Positions 13,401 to 25,621 of a stretch of DNA of 64,000 bases are shown here, in pieces. The stretch is from Lineus longissimus (taxonomy: Eukaryota; Nemertea; Pilidiophora; Heteronemertea; Lineidae): assembly GCF_910592395.1 (NCBI RefSeq), contig NC_088325.1, forward strand, positions 10,356,109 through 10,420,108, given 5' to 3'. The notes beneath the pieces were generated by a model. It saw only the letters and a list, made by a program, of their open reading frames with translations, was not told where the DNA came from and ran no database searches. Position 1 is the first letter of the stretch. Each line of letters starts with the position of its first letter. The translations under genes were made by a program, and so were the position numbers.

Positions 13401-16400
13401 TCTGTTCCCTTTATAACTTAATTACAAGTATGTCAAATTTTATTGCAAAGTTTATTAAATTTGCTACCCAGCTTCAATGTTAAACATATGTGTTCATTTT
13501 ACCTTCTCGTTCTTTTTAGCTCTTAACCATTTTAACTTCCAAAACCAGCTTTTAGCTCATTCCAAGATAATCAAAAAGAAACTAATCAAAGTGATTTTGA
13601 AAATAAAGAATGAAAGTATTCAGACATTTTCCTCCACTTATGCAGTCCATTTGGCTTTATCTACCTGATAGGGTCATATATAGAGTGTACACATAATGTT
13701 TATTTTGCCAATGATGTCCTAATCATGATGAGAAAGCCTAGAAGACTAAAATCACACAAAAGGGGTCAACGGGGTGGGGTGGTCAATTGAAATGTTGCCA
13801 AGGGCAAATTGCAAGACAAGTAAACTTTGCGATATGTGTCAAACTAATATGAATCGTAGGTTTGAGGTGGCTTTCAATTCTGGCTATTACATCAGACACA
13901 TGCATTGCCATGCAAAACATGACCGGGTCTGTGATGTAGGAGGAAACCAGAGCCCCGGTTGATACTCTATGTTTGACCCTCACTCCATCAACATGTAAAG
14001 CAGTTGTATTTGTTTCGTACCTTTAGCGTAAATCACCGATCTGAGGTTGATAAATATCGTCAAGAGAGGGCGTTAGTACAGCCGGTTGTTTTCTTAGATG
14101 AGTTTTATCAATTTCGGGTGAGGTAAATTACATTTTGATTAAATTTTTTTCCTCTTTTTTACACTAAAATCTTAGATTTTCTTTGGATTTCTAAGACAAC
14201 AGATATCAAACCTAGTGGTTACCAGTTTTACCCACAGACAAGCGGTCTTTTTGTTGCACATTGCAGCAATTGTCATCTCAAACATACCCAAGCATGCAGT
14301 CAAACTTTCAACTGTTCCCTCTTTTGTCTTAGAAAGAGGGGAACCCATAGTCTCTTACTTCATTTTCTGTGTTTATCATAATGTAAATTTTCCAAAATGT
14401 CCTAACATTTTAAACAATATCGCTAAAGCATTTTAACCACTAACAAAAAAGGTAATTTTTTTAAATGAATTGCAGGTTTCCTCGCTTAACATATAGAATA
14501 ATGTTGAGTTCCAGTTTTTAAAATATTAATATTTCGGTTCAGGTATTTTTCAAATTCATGTTTTTCATAATGTTTCAGTCAGGTATTTATTGGTGCTTTC
14601 TCTCAATTAGAAGGTGGATCTGGTACCTTTTAAAACTTTAAAACTACGGGATCTATTCATGTATTGATAGCATATGTTATGGTAACATACTGTACTCCTA
14701 TTGGCACAGGTTCAGAGCATTTGAAAATATTTAGAATAGCTCCTTTGTTGATAGCATATTATCAATTTGTTCTGTTTCAACGACTCATTTTTACACAGTT
14801 TACGATTTTTGCAGTAGAAACACAGTTAAAAAACTTTGGTTATATTTGACAGTAAATGATATGCTCCCGACATGTTCACGTTTATCAGGAATTCGCCACA
14901 TTGGGAACAAGTCAAGAACTAAAAAGAGAGCTGATCAGAGCTGACCCACTTACACCAATTTTTTGTCAGGAAACTGTTGGGTTATTCGCATTAAGTTACT
15001 CTTTCCACTACTTTTGCATTGACTGTTAAAGAAAGTTGCAGTTGCCACCTTTGCTACATTGAAATGTACACTACCTATCACCAAGGTGCCACCTATTGAC
15101 CACTCCATATAACACAGCATTGTTTATTACTTGTTGCCATAGCATCAAGAAAGAACCCCTACCAGATGACGTTGACGACTTGCCCCCACCTCCTCCCGAA
15201 ATGCTCCAAGATAAAGATGAGGCCCCCAAGGGGCAAGAGTAAGGGACCCGCTGTCTGCATGTTAAACCCTCTCTCACTCAGAGCGGTTGCTTCTAGGATG
15301 CGCACTAATCGCACTAAGTTTTTTTCCATTTGCCAATTACACAGATTGATTTTGCAGATAACAGTTTACAAAGTCAAGGCTATTAGCGAAGAAGTTGGTG
15401 TCAGAGTGAGAAATTAATTCAAGATTAAATCTTGAATGGATTTAAGCTTAAATGATTAAATCTTGAATGAATTTCTCATTCTGACACCAACTTCTTGGCG
15501 TTTCTGAGGATTTCTTGTTCACGGGATTCCTCAAAAACTGTATTGCCCATGTGGTGTACAAAGTCAGAGCAATGATGATTTCAGATGTTTTTTTTATTAG
15601 TCTGGGTAATAGGCAAATGAATTCTTTTTTGCTTGAAAATTGCTTCTAAATGCTCTATTTTCATAGACTACTTCTATTTACATAGACTATTTATCATTTT
15701 TCGTTTGTCGATATCTAAATACTTTCTGCCATGTATTTTTTTTCTGCTTGACGAATTTCTATATTATGTGCGTGGCTTGAAGAGTTCAGGTTACATCGGA
15801 GTCAGAAGTTTAAGGGACTCTGCCTCCATCAAAGAGCTTGGACAGATAGATTTGCCCAGGTTTAAAGCAATAGAGGCTGGTAGCATGTGATGTAATTACA
15901 CAGTGCAGATTTTTTGTAACCTTCAACAACCAATGACTCCAAGACTCGTTAAAATATGATCTTGAACAATGTTTTTTAATTTGGAACATTTAATATGAAT
16001 GGTTTGTTTTACTGCGATACTTTTACTTCCTTGAAGTTTTTTAATGCCTGCTCAAGTTTTCTTTACATTTTACTCAAATGTTTCTTAGTTGTTCTTCTTC
16101 TTGGTTTAAGTAATACTTCTGGACATTCAAGGGCTAGAGCTCATCATCTGTGGAGAATCGAGTCTGTCAATCAGCCTTTGTAAACCACAAAATGTATAGA
16201 CCTCGATGCAAACATGAGCTTAGAAGCATGCACAGGTATGCCAAGAGAGAGCCGTTTTTACAGAGCAACAGTAAGAGGAAATAAAAACTCCAGAACACAA
16301 GATACTTTGAACAGCATAATGGTCAGAGTTTAGGATTTTGATTCCCGGGGTGAATAAGGAGCTTATTTTGAAAGTGGTTTCACAAATTATCAGTATTTTT

Positions 16401-18369
16401 TCCCATTCTAACTAATCAAGAACTCACAACTCACCAAATGCACAATTTTACTCCAATATCACCATAACAACCACAAATTCCCGATCTTAGAAGCAACCAA
16501 TTATGTCCTTGACACAGTGGCCTTGACCCTTGACCCCTGAACTCTCACTCCAGCATGGATATCCTGTCACAGCTTCAGTAACCTTTGACCTATAAATGCT
16601 TACACTTGATTGGCCCGTTCATGTTCTATGATCATGTGACCCTTTGAATATTTGCATATTATGTGCGCAAATGTTCCCTTTTTGTGACGCTTGTTGTAGC
16701 TTAGTTTAGGAATGCTTTATTCTGTAAATGATCATGTGTTTTAATATTGAAATATTTGTTGATATATATTTAATAAATATTTGTACAAAATAATTATTTA
16801 AGAAAATTTGTTTGGTGAATTTATGAATTAATTGGTGGTTGATCTAAGTCATATGTGGGGGAAGGGGCATTCTGCTTCACAGTAATCATAATTATCAAGA
16901 TAACTGCCTAGAAGCTGTTATGAATATGTGTTGATTTTACTGTCTTATAGCAATAAAGTCCACTTTCTATCAGAATTGTAGTATGCTAATTTGCAGACAA
17001 TACAATTTAACTACCAATAATAAGTATTTGTGCTCGTAAGAAAAAGTTAGGGAATGAAGTTAAACAGGAACGGATATTCTCAAATCAAATTATGTTATTT
17101 GCTGGTTCTCACATTTGTATTTATCATCTCTTCAATTTATCTTGCATGAAGTTTACTTTAAAGAAAACTTGATTGAATAAGTCAAAGTAGATTCCTAGTA
17201 CAAATATATAATTAGTTAAGTTTGTTGATAACTATTGCTATTTAATTATGATTGATCTCTTGCTGAACTCAATGATTATTTTTAGACCATTATGCTAACT
17301 ATCTATTATTGGCTTCCTTGACCAGTATCCTCTTAGAACCAACTTATTTAGCACATATGATTATTTCAATGTCCCGCCTCTCCACTAAAGGTCTCGCCCC
17401 ATTGTTAAAAAAATTCCTGCTAATTTGACGTTAACTCCAATTTGGCCTTAACCCCATTGCTGCAGATAACATGCATAGCAGGGCTTTAGTTCCGTTTGAT
17501 TCAGCGATAATTATATATGAGAATAAATAGTTTTGATGTATTATTGCAAGATTGGAGAGACCCAATTGGCTACTTAATATAGCTTAATCAGACCTACTTA
17601 ATAGCTGGTACCTATAGCCTCCCATAATTGAAAGCACGCCAACTATTTCCCTTATGTCGTGTTCCATATTAAATGCAATGACAAAGTTTTCAATTTTCCA
17701 GCAACTTTGAGTAAAAGATTGAGGCACATTCAGTCACTTGACCCATTTCTTGCTACAAGTTCAGGGCTGTGTTTAGTAGCGACAGGGGAGGACTGCCCCC
17801 AGACGTTGCCGAAAAACGTGTTTTTCATGCAGATTGAGGCACTTTTGGAATAAAGAGTTGTGTTGCCCCCCACCCCCCCCAGAAAGGCTACTGCCCCCCT
17901 GGACCAAAAAGTTAAATACAGCCCTGAAGTTAGTGTTTTTCTGAAACAGCAAAAAAAGCTCTGTGAGGGGAAGAAAACTCTGAATTAGACAAGCAATCAT
18001 GATGATAGCTATTAACTCCTTCTGTTTCTTTTTCTAGCAGAGAGAAGGTCGACCTAGAGGACCACCAGGATGAGTTGGAGCCGGATGAGAAGTCTCCTCT
18101 TACCGGAAATGTAAGTAACGTTTCATAATTTCATGGGGAGATTTGATTTTTTTGGAGTGGGGCACCCGGATAGAAAAAGACCCAGTAGAGTGCTTTTTCA
18201 GACAGATCTGGCCAAAGGTACTTTCATGACCTCTTGTCACTGTGATATTTTCCAGGACAAGCCGGAGGAAATTCCTCTCGAGGAAACTATAAAGTATGAA
18301 GAGAAGAGTCCATCAGAGAAGCCCTCGCCTCAGGCAAGCCCAAAAGAAACATCACCGATTATTGCCTAG
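7425..18369 (+). CDS. NCAM/fasciclin-II-like cell adhesion molecule, last four exons (5' partial)
   Basis: Exons 7,425-7,635, 15,143-15,238, 18,038-18,110 and 18,256-18,369 (stop TAG) join with consistent phases 1, 2, 2, 0. The first encodes a short extracellular stub, a hydrophobic span (about GAIVGIVIAVFFIFLIIIDV) and a Cys-rich juxtamembrane stretch (SCYFLHECG, QFCGK, DVEEGK). That order and spacing are those of the NCAM transmembrane/cytoplasmic junction. The family mediates homophilic adhesion at the neuronal and epithelial surface. The cytoplasmic tail is acidic, with a PPPPPE run, an SPLTGN stretch like the TPLTEP of NCAM, and a Ser/Pro-rich end (ETSPIIA). Ig and FN3 exons are not in the window. 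The acceptor of exon 18,038 is a TAGCAG tandem, so one residue may vary. If the donor at 15,239 is not used, the frame stops at once (TAA), giving a shorter tail. Family assignment is firm; vertebrate-type orthology is not claimed. Confidence 0.85.
10568..10581. promoter_or_regulatory. RFX X-box palindrome
   Basis: GTTACCATGGTAAC is a perfect 14-bp palindrome that fits the RFX X-box consensus GTNRCC-N-N-RGYAAC. It sits in the large NCAM-like intron. Further X-box-like motifs cluster downstream of the gene at 19.2-22.0 kb. Binding is inferred from the motif only. Confidence 0.45.
12420..12505 (-). mobile_element. tRNA-derived SINE relic
   Basis: On the minus strand a perfect pol III A box (TGGCGTAGTGG, 12,495-12,485) is followed by a B box (GGTTCAACCCT, 12,466-12,456). 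The distance between box starts is 29 nt, about 14 shorter than in a normal tRNA, so the anticodon-arm part has been lost. No cloverleaf can be drawn, which argues against a working tRNA gene. The tail is not clearly delimited. Confidence 0.5.
15390..15495. repeat. Near-perfect inverted repeat (hairpin)
   Basis: Arms 15,390-15,428 and 15,458-15,495 (AGAAGTTGGTGTCAGAGTGA... against ...TCATTCTGACACCAACTTCT) pair with few mismatches around an AT-rich centre that itself holds small palindromes. It lies about 150 bp inside the intron that follows NCAM exon 15,143-15,238. It may be a miniature foldback transposon or a structured intronic RNA. Confidence 0.7.
17762..17926. mobile_element. 165-bp miniature inverted-repeat element with CAGGG termini
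   Basis: The element starts CAGGGCTGTGTTTA and ends TAAATACAGCCCTG, so its 14-bp terminal inverted repeats differ at one base. Both sides are flanked by AAGTT, a plausible 5-bp target-site duplication (17,757-17,761 and 17,927-17,931). CAGGG ends with a short duplication are typical of hAT-type non-autonomous elements. The interior has C-rich runs and no coding capacity. It is inserted in the intron 110 bp upstream of NCAM exon 18,038. Confidence 0.7.
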
Positions 18370-21300
18370 GGGTTGACAGTGTCAGGTGCCACCTATAGGA
18401 AGTGGTGTGAATTGTGCCCAGAGTCGTAAGGACATGGTGAGACGATAGACAGGGATTTGAGATTTTGTGATAAGGGTTGGAGCTGGTGACTCAAACCTTT
18501 AACTAATTCTAAGTGCTTTATAGATATCTGATGGAGACCTTAACGAGCGGCCCTCTCATCTGTTAACTGGGCTTGGTAACCTCCAGTTCAGTACTAACCA
18601 AGCTTTGAACAACTGTGCCCTGTTCGCTCTGAGGAGAGGTGTTCAAGGGACAGGCTTGCAGGTGTTGCCACCATATGCAGAACTAACACATTAGACATTG
18701 CCGAGTTCCGCAAGATGGTAGAAAGCAAAAAGGCAGTTAAAGGTTTGATTCTCCCATGCCACGCGGTTTGAATCTGATTTGAAAAGTCAATATCTTTGGT
18801 TTGCTTCATTTGAAGTTGGTCTAAAACTGTTGTGCATTTCATGTACATAATTGTCACATTCTATTGGCAATTTAAAGTGACATCAATGATGCAGATTACC
18901 CTTTTCCTCAGAAATATAATATATCAACTGAAATAGTTGAGTCTTGGCTTGACCACTAAGAGCAGATTTTTTCCCAAGACTTGTGTAGTTCAATGCATTG
19001 TCCAAAGATGCAACCACTTATATTATTGACCTTGACCTTCTGACCTTGACCTTCTTCAGGGTCACATACTATTGAACACATTCCTTTTATGATATTTTTA
19101 TAACATTCTTCCATTTTTAAAAACAAAAAACATAGTCCATGTTGAGAAAGTAGATCAAAAGCATGAATGAAATGGTTACTAAGCAAATTGTTGCCATAGC
19201 AACCAAGTTCCTTGCATCACAACTGGTGTCGTTGCATAGCAACGTGCATGGTTACTCTTAATTAGGGTGACAGGCAAAATTGGTACCATAGCAATTATTC
19301 TAATTGCCATAGCAACAAATATTAAGGATAATGTAACCATGACAATGTTACTATCATTTTTCAATGCATTTTGACGTGCTATGCTTTGTATCATCTAAGA
19401 GAACTGTCTGTATACTGGTATCTCAAACATTTATAACATTATGCTAATGTATGCTAATGCATGTTAATTTATTCATCATGGTACTGTGTCAGAAAGATCA
19501 TATTGCTTGGGCTTTATAAACAACCTTGTACACTCTGAACTGAAGAACTGGGGTGAGGTTGGCTTAAAGGACATACAACGACCCCATGGACGAAATCTAT
19601 TGCATCAAGATACTGCAAACCCCCAAGTTTTTGTGCCTCTTTCTTTTTGCTATTGCAAAATCTAAAGAAAGAAAATTTTCATTTTCATGACTTTTTTGCA
19701 AATGACAAAATTCATTTTCCATTTTTTTCCCAGAAAAAAACATTTTTTCTGCTATTACTATTTTTGCAAATTGTATCTTTTTTTAATCTGCGAAATTCAC
19801 CAACATTTGAGGGTTTGCATAATGACTTATCAATGTTCTGCATTGCAGTGCTAATTGTAATTCTCAGATAAGTAGAACTTCATTGTAATTCGTGGATAAG
19901 TAGGACTAGAGAGTTCATGGGGTCCAACATATTCACAAAAATCATCTTCCATTGAAACTTAATTTTGTAACTATTAGTGGAAGTCTTGTCACATAGATGT
20001 CAGTACGTGTCACCATGAGGTTATCTAACTTGTCAGATTCAACATAAGTTGGACTAAACTACTGTACATTTAGTGTATCGTAATGTACAAAATGTATAGT
20101 TGGTCTGTGTAAGCATGAATTTGGTTTTAATATACAACTTGTCCATGACTGTTCGTGTGTTGTTTCAATAATCGAGGGCGTTTGTATCTGTTCCTGTTTG
20201 TTTGTCTCGGAGGCATTCTGCACTTAAATTTTCAAATACTCTTGGATTTTGAAAGAAAGATGCCCTTTAAGTTGTGTGCCTTTGGCTTCAGTTTGAAGTA
20301 GCTGAACTTGGCAGCAAAAGGGTTAAGACCTTGTCCAATCATATTTGTGTTTACATACTGACCCAGAATCCCATTCTGCACTCGTCTTCAGGCAGCAACT
20401 GGTGTAAATTTATACGCTATCTACATAATACTTAGTGCGTAGACATAAATTTACCGCAGGTAGTGCCACCTGTGCCGATAGGTTTACACTAGCGATTCCA
20501 GCTAGCCACTTGTAAACAAATTCATGAACGTACTTTGCCTTTAACAATAATTGCATCTAATCAGTCACAAGGAACAAAAAACCATGACGCCATCTACAAA
20601 TTATCTCTGAACTACAATCTTATGAATACTCATCATATTTGCAGTAATGTTATGCTAATTAGTTCACGCATATATGTAACGGTTCGTAGCAGTCGCAATG
20701 AGTGTCCAAAGAATTGGTTTTCCATACTGCCGAGAAACATCAAGAGATTGTGTGGTTTTTCCACAATCTGAGGGGGCGCTGCCATATTTCCGTAGGTAGT
20801 TGCAAGTTACATAAAGTGAATGGTTTTCTAAAAACCTACATTAAGCAAAAACAAGGACTCAATGTAGAATTGCTAATGTCTCACAACAAGATGGTGAACC
20901 GATTCTTTTGGACCATTATTATGTATATAATTTATGTAAGTATTTGTTGTTGTCTTAATGAAGTAGTAAGAATATCAACACTCGATGTCGTACCAATTCT
21001 GTAGTTCAGAATTCCACCACTAGGGGCATATATGTAAGCTGGTGCACTTTTTGCACTTATTGTCATACTTACTCGCTAAATATAATATATTTTTGCTTTT
21101 ATAAATCTTCCAGTACGAATGGATATTCGACTTGCAGGTCTTGTTGCTGTTGTCACCATGGTAACCTATTTCATATATCACCATCGCCATGGTAACATAT
21201 TTCATATATTACCATGGTAACGTATGTTAACAGATTTGGTTGGAGTTGCCGTCTGCTCTTGACCTGCATTTATATTGTAGGCCTATGTTTTCAATACACA

Positions 21301-24066
21301 CTGACAATTGATATAATTTTATGTTTCTGAATAATTTCTTACGATTGTAATTATGTTGAATATAATGTATATATGACCGAACATTTATCTGTTTAAACGT
21401 ACAAAATGTAAGTCTAGTTAGGGTAGCAAACGGCAAAGTGTCCCTGTTCAAAAAAAGGAAACATGCAGTAAAAACAAAAAAAGTGTTATCAAAAAGTTGG
21501 TTACCAAGCAACCGTTGCTATTCAATTGTGTTTTCAGTCATTGCCATAGCAACCGAGTTGATTGAACTCGGAATTACATGAAAGGAATTGTCAGAGGTAT
21601 CACTATCATGACTATGAAGTTGATTAATTTATTCGATGATGGCAGTTGTTATTTACAATGTTACAGTTATGGCATTTACATGTAGCTGCTTTTAAAATCT
21701 TGGACCACATGTGTGTTGTTAAAGCTTTTTCATGGAAACATGCTTTTTACGCTTGTTATGCTTGTGTTTTCTGATTCAAATATCTTTTCATTTTCATGTA
21801 AAAGGGATTGAAAAACATTGCAAAAAAAGTTACGCGATGTGAAAAAGGCAATGAACTTAGAATGGATCAATCTAACTTGTTTGGTAAAAGGATATACATG
21901 TACAACCAAGATACCACTCTTGAATTAATTGATTTTTTCCATATTGTTGGTTATTTTATACTACTCAAGTTGAGTTTCCATGGTTACATACTACTGAAAA
22001 AGAAGGCTTAAACAAGAGATGAAATAGAAAACCACACTGGCGACCAACAACAGATTGCCTGAGGTTTTTGACATGCAATCCAAACACCTGAGCCAAAATG
22101 CTATTTATCGACCTGGCAGCTGTCAGGCAAGGTTCCCCATTTTGGGAGTTGTCGCAAATTTGGGGGAGTATTGCTCCTGGTTCGAATTGCATACCCATGG
22201 AGCTTTGAATTAACACTTGATTTGCAGCATGGTCCATCCCATACAGCCTCTAGAGCATTGGGAACATTGGGAACATTTTGCATGCATGTTCATGTACATA
22301 CTTATTTTTATCATAATACTCAATGTTCAGGTTGTTACTGTTACTCGACCTTCTGGTGTGTTCTTGCCCTTGATATCAGTGACGGCGATCAAAGAATAAT
22401 AAAGCGTCTTGCCCAAGGACAGAGTGAAGTGCAGTGAAGTGTCTCGCACAAGTTTGTAAGATATGGTGTAATGTACGTTTAAGTCTGGTTTAAAAAAAGG
22501 AGAGGTGTGGGATTTTTGTTGGCAGTCACAAATCTGTCCAGTTTTTGTCCCGACCAAGAATTCCTTTAAAAGGAAAGCCAATTCATGTACCTATAGCCTG
22601 TTTTCACTGATGGTGATAGTGGTAATGATGGCATCTATCTAAAAGGTAGCTGGCCACTGTTCAAAGCAAATTTCTTAACGGGTAACGAGGAAATGTATTG
22701 GGCCGCAAGTTGGTGGATAATGTATGTCGTTGTATGTGGTTTGATTACAGTCATTGGCATTAAAGGGTTAACAAAAAATCTAATGTTGTAGTCTGTGCCC
22801 GTGTCATATTAATGTCACGTGACTATTTTCGGTGTTGTTGCGTCAGTATTTTATATAAACTTGTGCCATGCAAGTTATCTTATATTTATTTTATAACTTT
22901 CAATTTTATGATAAATTGATGATTCGCTTTGTCTCGTCAGGTATAAACTAATTAATACTGTGTTAATTAGTCGCCTCTCTATTTAATTTGAATAGGTTTT
23001 GTAAATTCATGATATTTTATAAGCAATCATTATAAAAACGGGTAAAATTGTCCTTTTTAACTGAAGTCAGATTTGAAGTTGAAACTAGAGTAAATAACTT
23101 GTTGCAATATCTTCACCATATTCTGAGAACTCCACCCTTGTCCCTGAAGAGCTTATTGAAATTACTCTGTTTTTGGGTTGTCAGAATGCTAAATTAAAAA
23201 GTTGCAATTTTACGAAACTGTGAAATACAATGGGTTGCAGATAGTGTAAGATGAAACACACATGGACAGTTTTGAGTTAGAAGAGAGGAGTCACCGATGT
23301 AGCCCTGGGGCTAGGGATGGTAGTCCTCCACACTATCAGGCATGGCTCGCGGCTGGTGAATAATACCAAGGTGCATGCCCCCTAATGAAAAGCATTTGCT
23401 CCTTTACAAGGACCACCATTTGAAGAAAACGGATTTCAGGATCACGAAGATATAAGATATAAGATCATGGTTGAACTAAAATTCATTTCCATTCAAATTT
23501 GGTTTCAGTTTCCAAGGATGATTAGGGGATCTATGCTGATCAGAGGGCTACATGTACTTGCATGTGCTTTCAAGTGAGCATAAAATGTGGTTCATAACTT
23601 CCCCACTAGGGGGATTCTTGTTGGCTTCCATATTGTGCGATTTCTAGTTTAGACTCCTCTGCTTGTACATTATAACAACTAACCAAGGCATTGTTATAGT
23701 AGACTTGTCGCCACGACAGGTTGCTGATGCTTAGACTGTAGCCCATGCATGTAGATGCTGTCAATGCTTTGTATTATGACAGGGATATATTTCGGAAATA
23801 TTCAAAAGTTATATTAGGAATATATCCGTGTGGCAGTGGTGAAATTCATCGAAGTAGGACATGTCTTGTTACAAGAAAACACCATGCCTATTCTCCGAAG
23901 ATGTTATGCATATAAAGTATCATAGTTTGCATAAGAACCAACACATTTTCCATACAACAAGAGCTTATTCTTTGACAGTGGCTCAACTGCCAACTGAAAT
24001 CTGACAATAGGGGGACCCGCTGTTATAAGAGTACTTTGGTTGAATATTCTGATAAGGTTCTTATTT
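18370..24066. other. Downstream/3' UTR region of the NCAM-like gene, no further genes seen
   Basis: The 3' UTR begins at 18,370. No poly(A) signal could be chosen with confidence among the many AT-rich words. The region carries the X-box cluster described separately and a weak inverted repeat near 20,405-20,465 (TGTAAATTTAT against ATAAATTTACCG). No open frame here shows family similarity or splice-site support. Confidence 0.5.
19174..21987. promoter_or_regulatory. Cluster of RFX X-box-like motifs
   Basis: Motifs matching or nearly matching GTNRCC-N0-3-RGYAAC: GTTGCCATAGCAAC 19,190; GTTGCATAGCAAC 19,231; GGTACCATAGCAAT 19,282; ATTGCCATAGCAAC 19,303; GTCACCATGGTAAC 21,152; ATCGCCATGGTAAC 21,183; ATTACCATGGTAAC 21,208; GTTACCAAGCAAC 21,500; ATTGCCATAGCAAC 21,540; and the reverse-oriented GTTTCCATGGTTAC 21,974. 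The three between 21,152 and 21,221 are part of a short tandem repeat with TATTTCATATAT spacers. RFX factors bind such sites in ciliary and MHC promoters. Activity here is inferred. Confidence 0.5.
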
Positions 24067-24290
24067 AAAGGAGGACTAAAGGCAGAAGCAGGGGAATGAA
24101 CTTGGCCATCTTCGGGTGACTGAAAGGCTCAGAAAGGGCACTAGGTCATGCTTGAATCAGCTCTAAATATATTCCTCCTACAAGCGTGAATGGTTTTGGC
24201 GTACTGCGAGATGGGAGAGACCCCTTTTGGCGACTTCGTTTAACTTGATCTTGCCTACCTAGCTGCTGCCAATATTATCCCTTTAAGGAA
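24067..24290 (+). repeat. Dispersed repeat, copy 1 (copy 2 at 32,750-32,945)
   Basis: Both copies start AAAGG(A/G)GACTA-AGGCAG--GCAGGGG and then share, in order, GGCCAT-TTC-GGTGACT, GGCACT-GGTCATG, GTTTTGGCG and CTACCTA---GCTGCCAATA. They are diverged and non-coding. This is probably an old short interspersed or miniature element; the termini are not defined. Confidence 0.6.
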
Positions 24291-24599
24291 CGCAACTCGT
24301 GCTTTGACCATTTTGGGATGAGACCTTTTAGAATAGGCAGGGTGTTTTTCACTTGGGAAATTGTGTATATTTAAGTGTTTCTATGACTGTTGCTCCTTTA
24401 GGCTGAAGCACCCCCTGTCTTGTCTGCTTACATAATGGTTAAAACTACCGTATTAAACAATTGAGTGTGTCAAATATTAACTAAAGTCTTGACTTCTTCA
24501 TTTCTCTTGCCCAGTCAGGTTGTGACGATGTCTTCATGCCATGAAGGCTTTGTACAGATCCATTTCTGAGGCATCCTGTATAAAAAGAATGATTGCAAC

Positions 24600-25335
24600 A
24601 GTCCGCCCTTCTAATATGGGCTGGTGGTCTCTACTATACTGTCTGTCAAGAAATGCTGTATTGAGTGACGCATCCTCCTTCTCCTCCTTAGAACCAGGAC
24701 ATTCTTCCTCCATTTGCCCTTGTGCTCCAAAGATGTGAAAAAGGAACGTACTTTTAAAGTATAGTTGATAGGCAACGATTCCACACAGAGGGGGTTAATT
24801 TTGAGAAAAAAAGGTATATCCTTTTCATAAGGAAGAAATTTTAGCAAAAAAAATATTCCCACGGTCAGAGCCAAACGGGATGAGAGGGTTAATGGAAACC
24901 TTGTTCCTAGGAAAAAATGAAAAATTTCTTGATACATTACACCTGCAATTTTCACTTTTTGAACCTGGGTACAAGGTTGTTTATTAACCCTTGCAGCCCG
25001 TTTGGCTCAGACCGTGGGAACATTTTTTTTTGGGGGGGGGGGGGATTTTCATCGTTTGGGAGAGTATTTAAGATTTATGGCGATATCAACCACATCTGGG
25101 CCGGTGGTCTCTACTATACTGTCTGCCAAGAAATACTGTATTGAGTGACACAGCATCCTCCTCCTTAGAACCAGGACATTCTTTCTCCATTTGCTTCTGT
25201 GCTCCAAAGATGTGACAAAGGAACGTACTTTTAAAGTATAATAGAGAGGATGTTAATTTTGCGAGAAAAAAGGTATATCCCTTTAATTGGGCAGAAATTT
25301 TGCCAAACAAAGTATTCCCATGGTCCAACAAGATT
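24600..25335 (+). repeat. Direct duplication of a ~240-bp segment
   Basis: Segments 24,617-24,865 and 25,098-25,325 share long runs, for example GGTGGTCTCTACTATACTGT, AGAACCAGGACATTCTT, GGAACGTACTTTTAAAGTAT and GAGAAAAAAGGTATATCC. Between them an inverted pair around 24,858-24,895 and 24,985-25,020 (words on CCAAACGGGATGAGAGGGTTAA against TTAACCCTTGCAGCCCGTTTGG) forms an imperfect foldback. This block borders the satellite array to its right. Confidence 0.65.
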
Positions 25336-25621
25336 GCGACCATCTGTCCACTGGGCCACACAAAGACAAGCTGTGATGATATCCTCATACCATTGAGTCT
25401 CTACAGATCTTTTATTAAAATATTGGAAACTGTGTCCATGTGGTTGTTACGATGTCTTCATGCCAGGCAATTGAGGCGCTGAAGATGCTTTTTTGAGACA
25501 CCCTGTATAGCAAGGAAGATCGCAACCCTTTTATTTAGGCAGACAAAGACAGGTTATGACGATGTCTTCATGTCATTGAAGCGCAGCAGATGCTTTCCGG
25601 AAACGGAGGAGATTGTACAGA

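Larger units (their letters stand above)
7636..15142. other. 7.5-kb intron of the NCAM-like gene
   Basis: Bounded by AA|GTAAGT and CCATAG|C. It contains a tRNA-derived SINE relic (12,420-12,505), a perfect X-box palindrome (10,568-10,581), a second copy of an 18-bp dispersed word (13,935) and several G or C runs. Around 9,900 and 11,540-11,700 there are short G-rich, TE-end-like words (for example CCAGGGGTGGATCCAGGG), too degraded to delimit. No convincing coding sequence is seen. Confidence 0.6.

Noticed and set aside
22164-22190. CTGGTTCGAATTGC as part of a tRNA or SINE
   Set aside because: B-box-like, but no A box upstream on the same strand and no cloverleaf.
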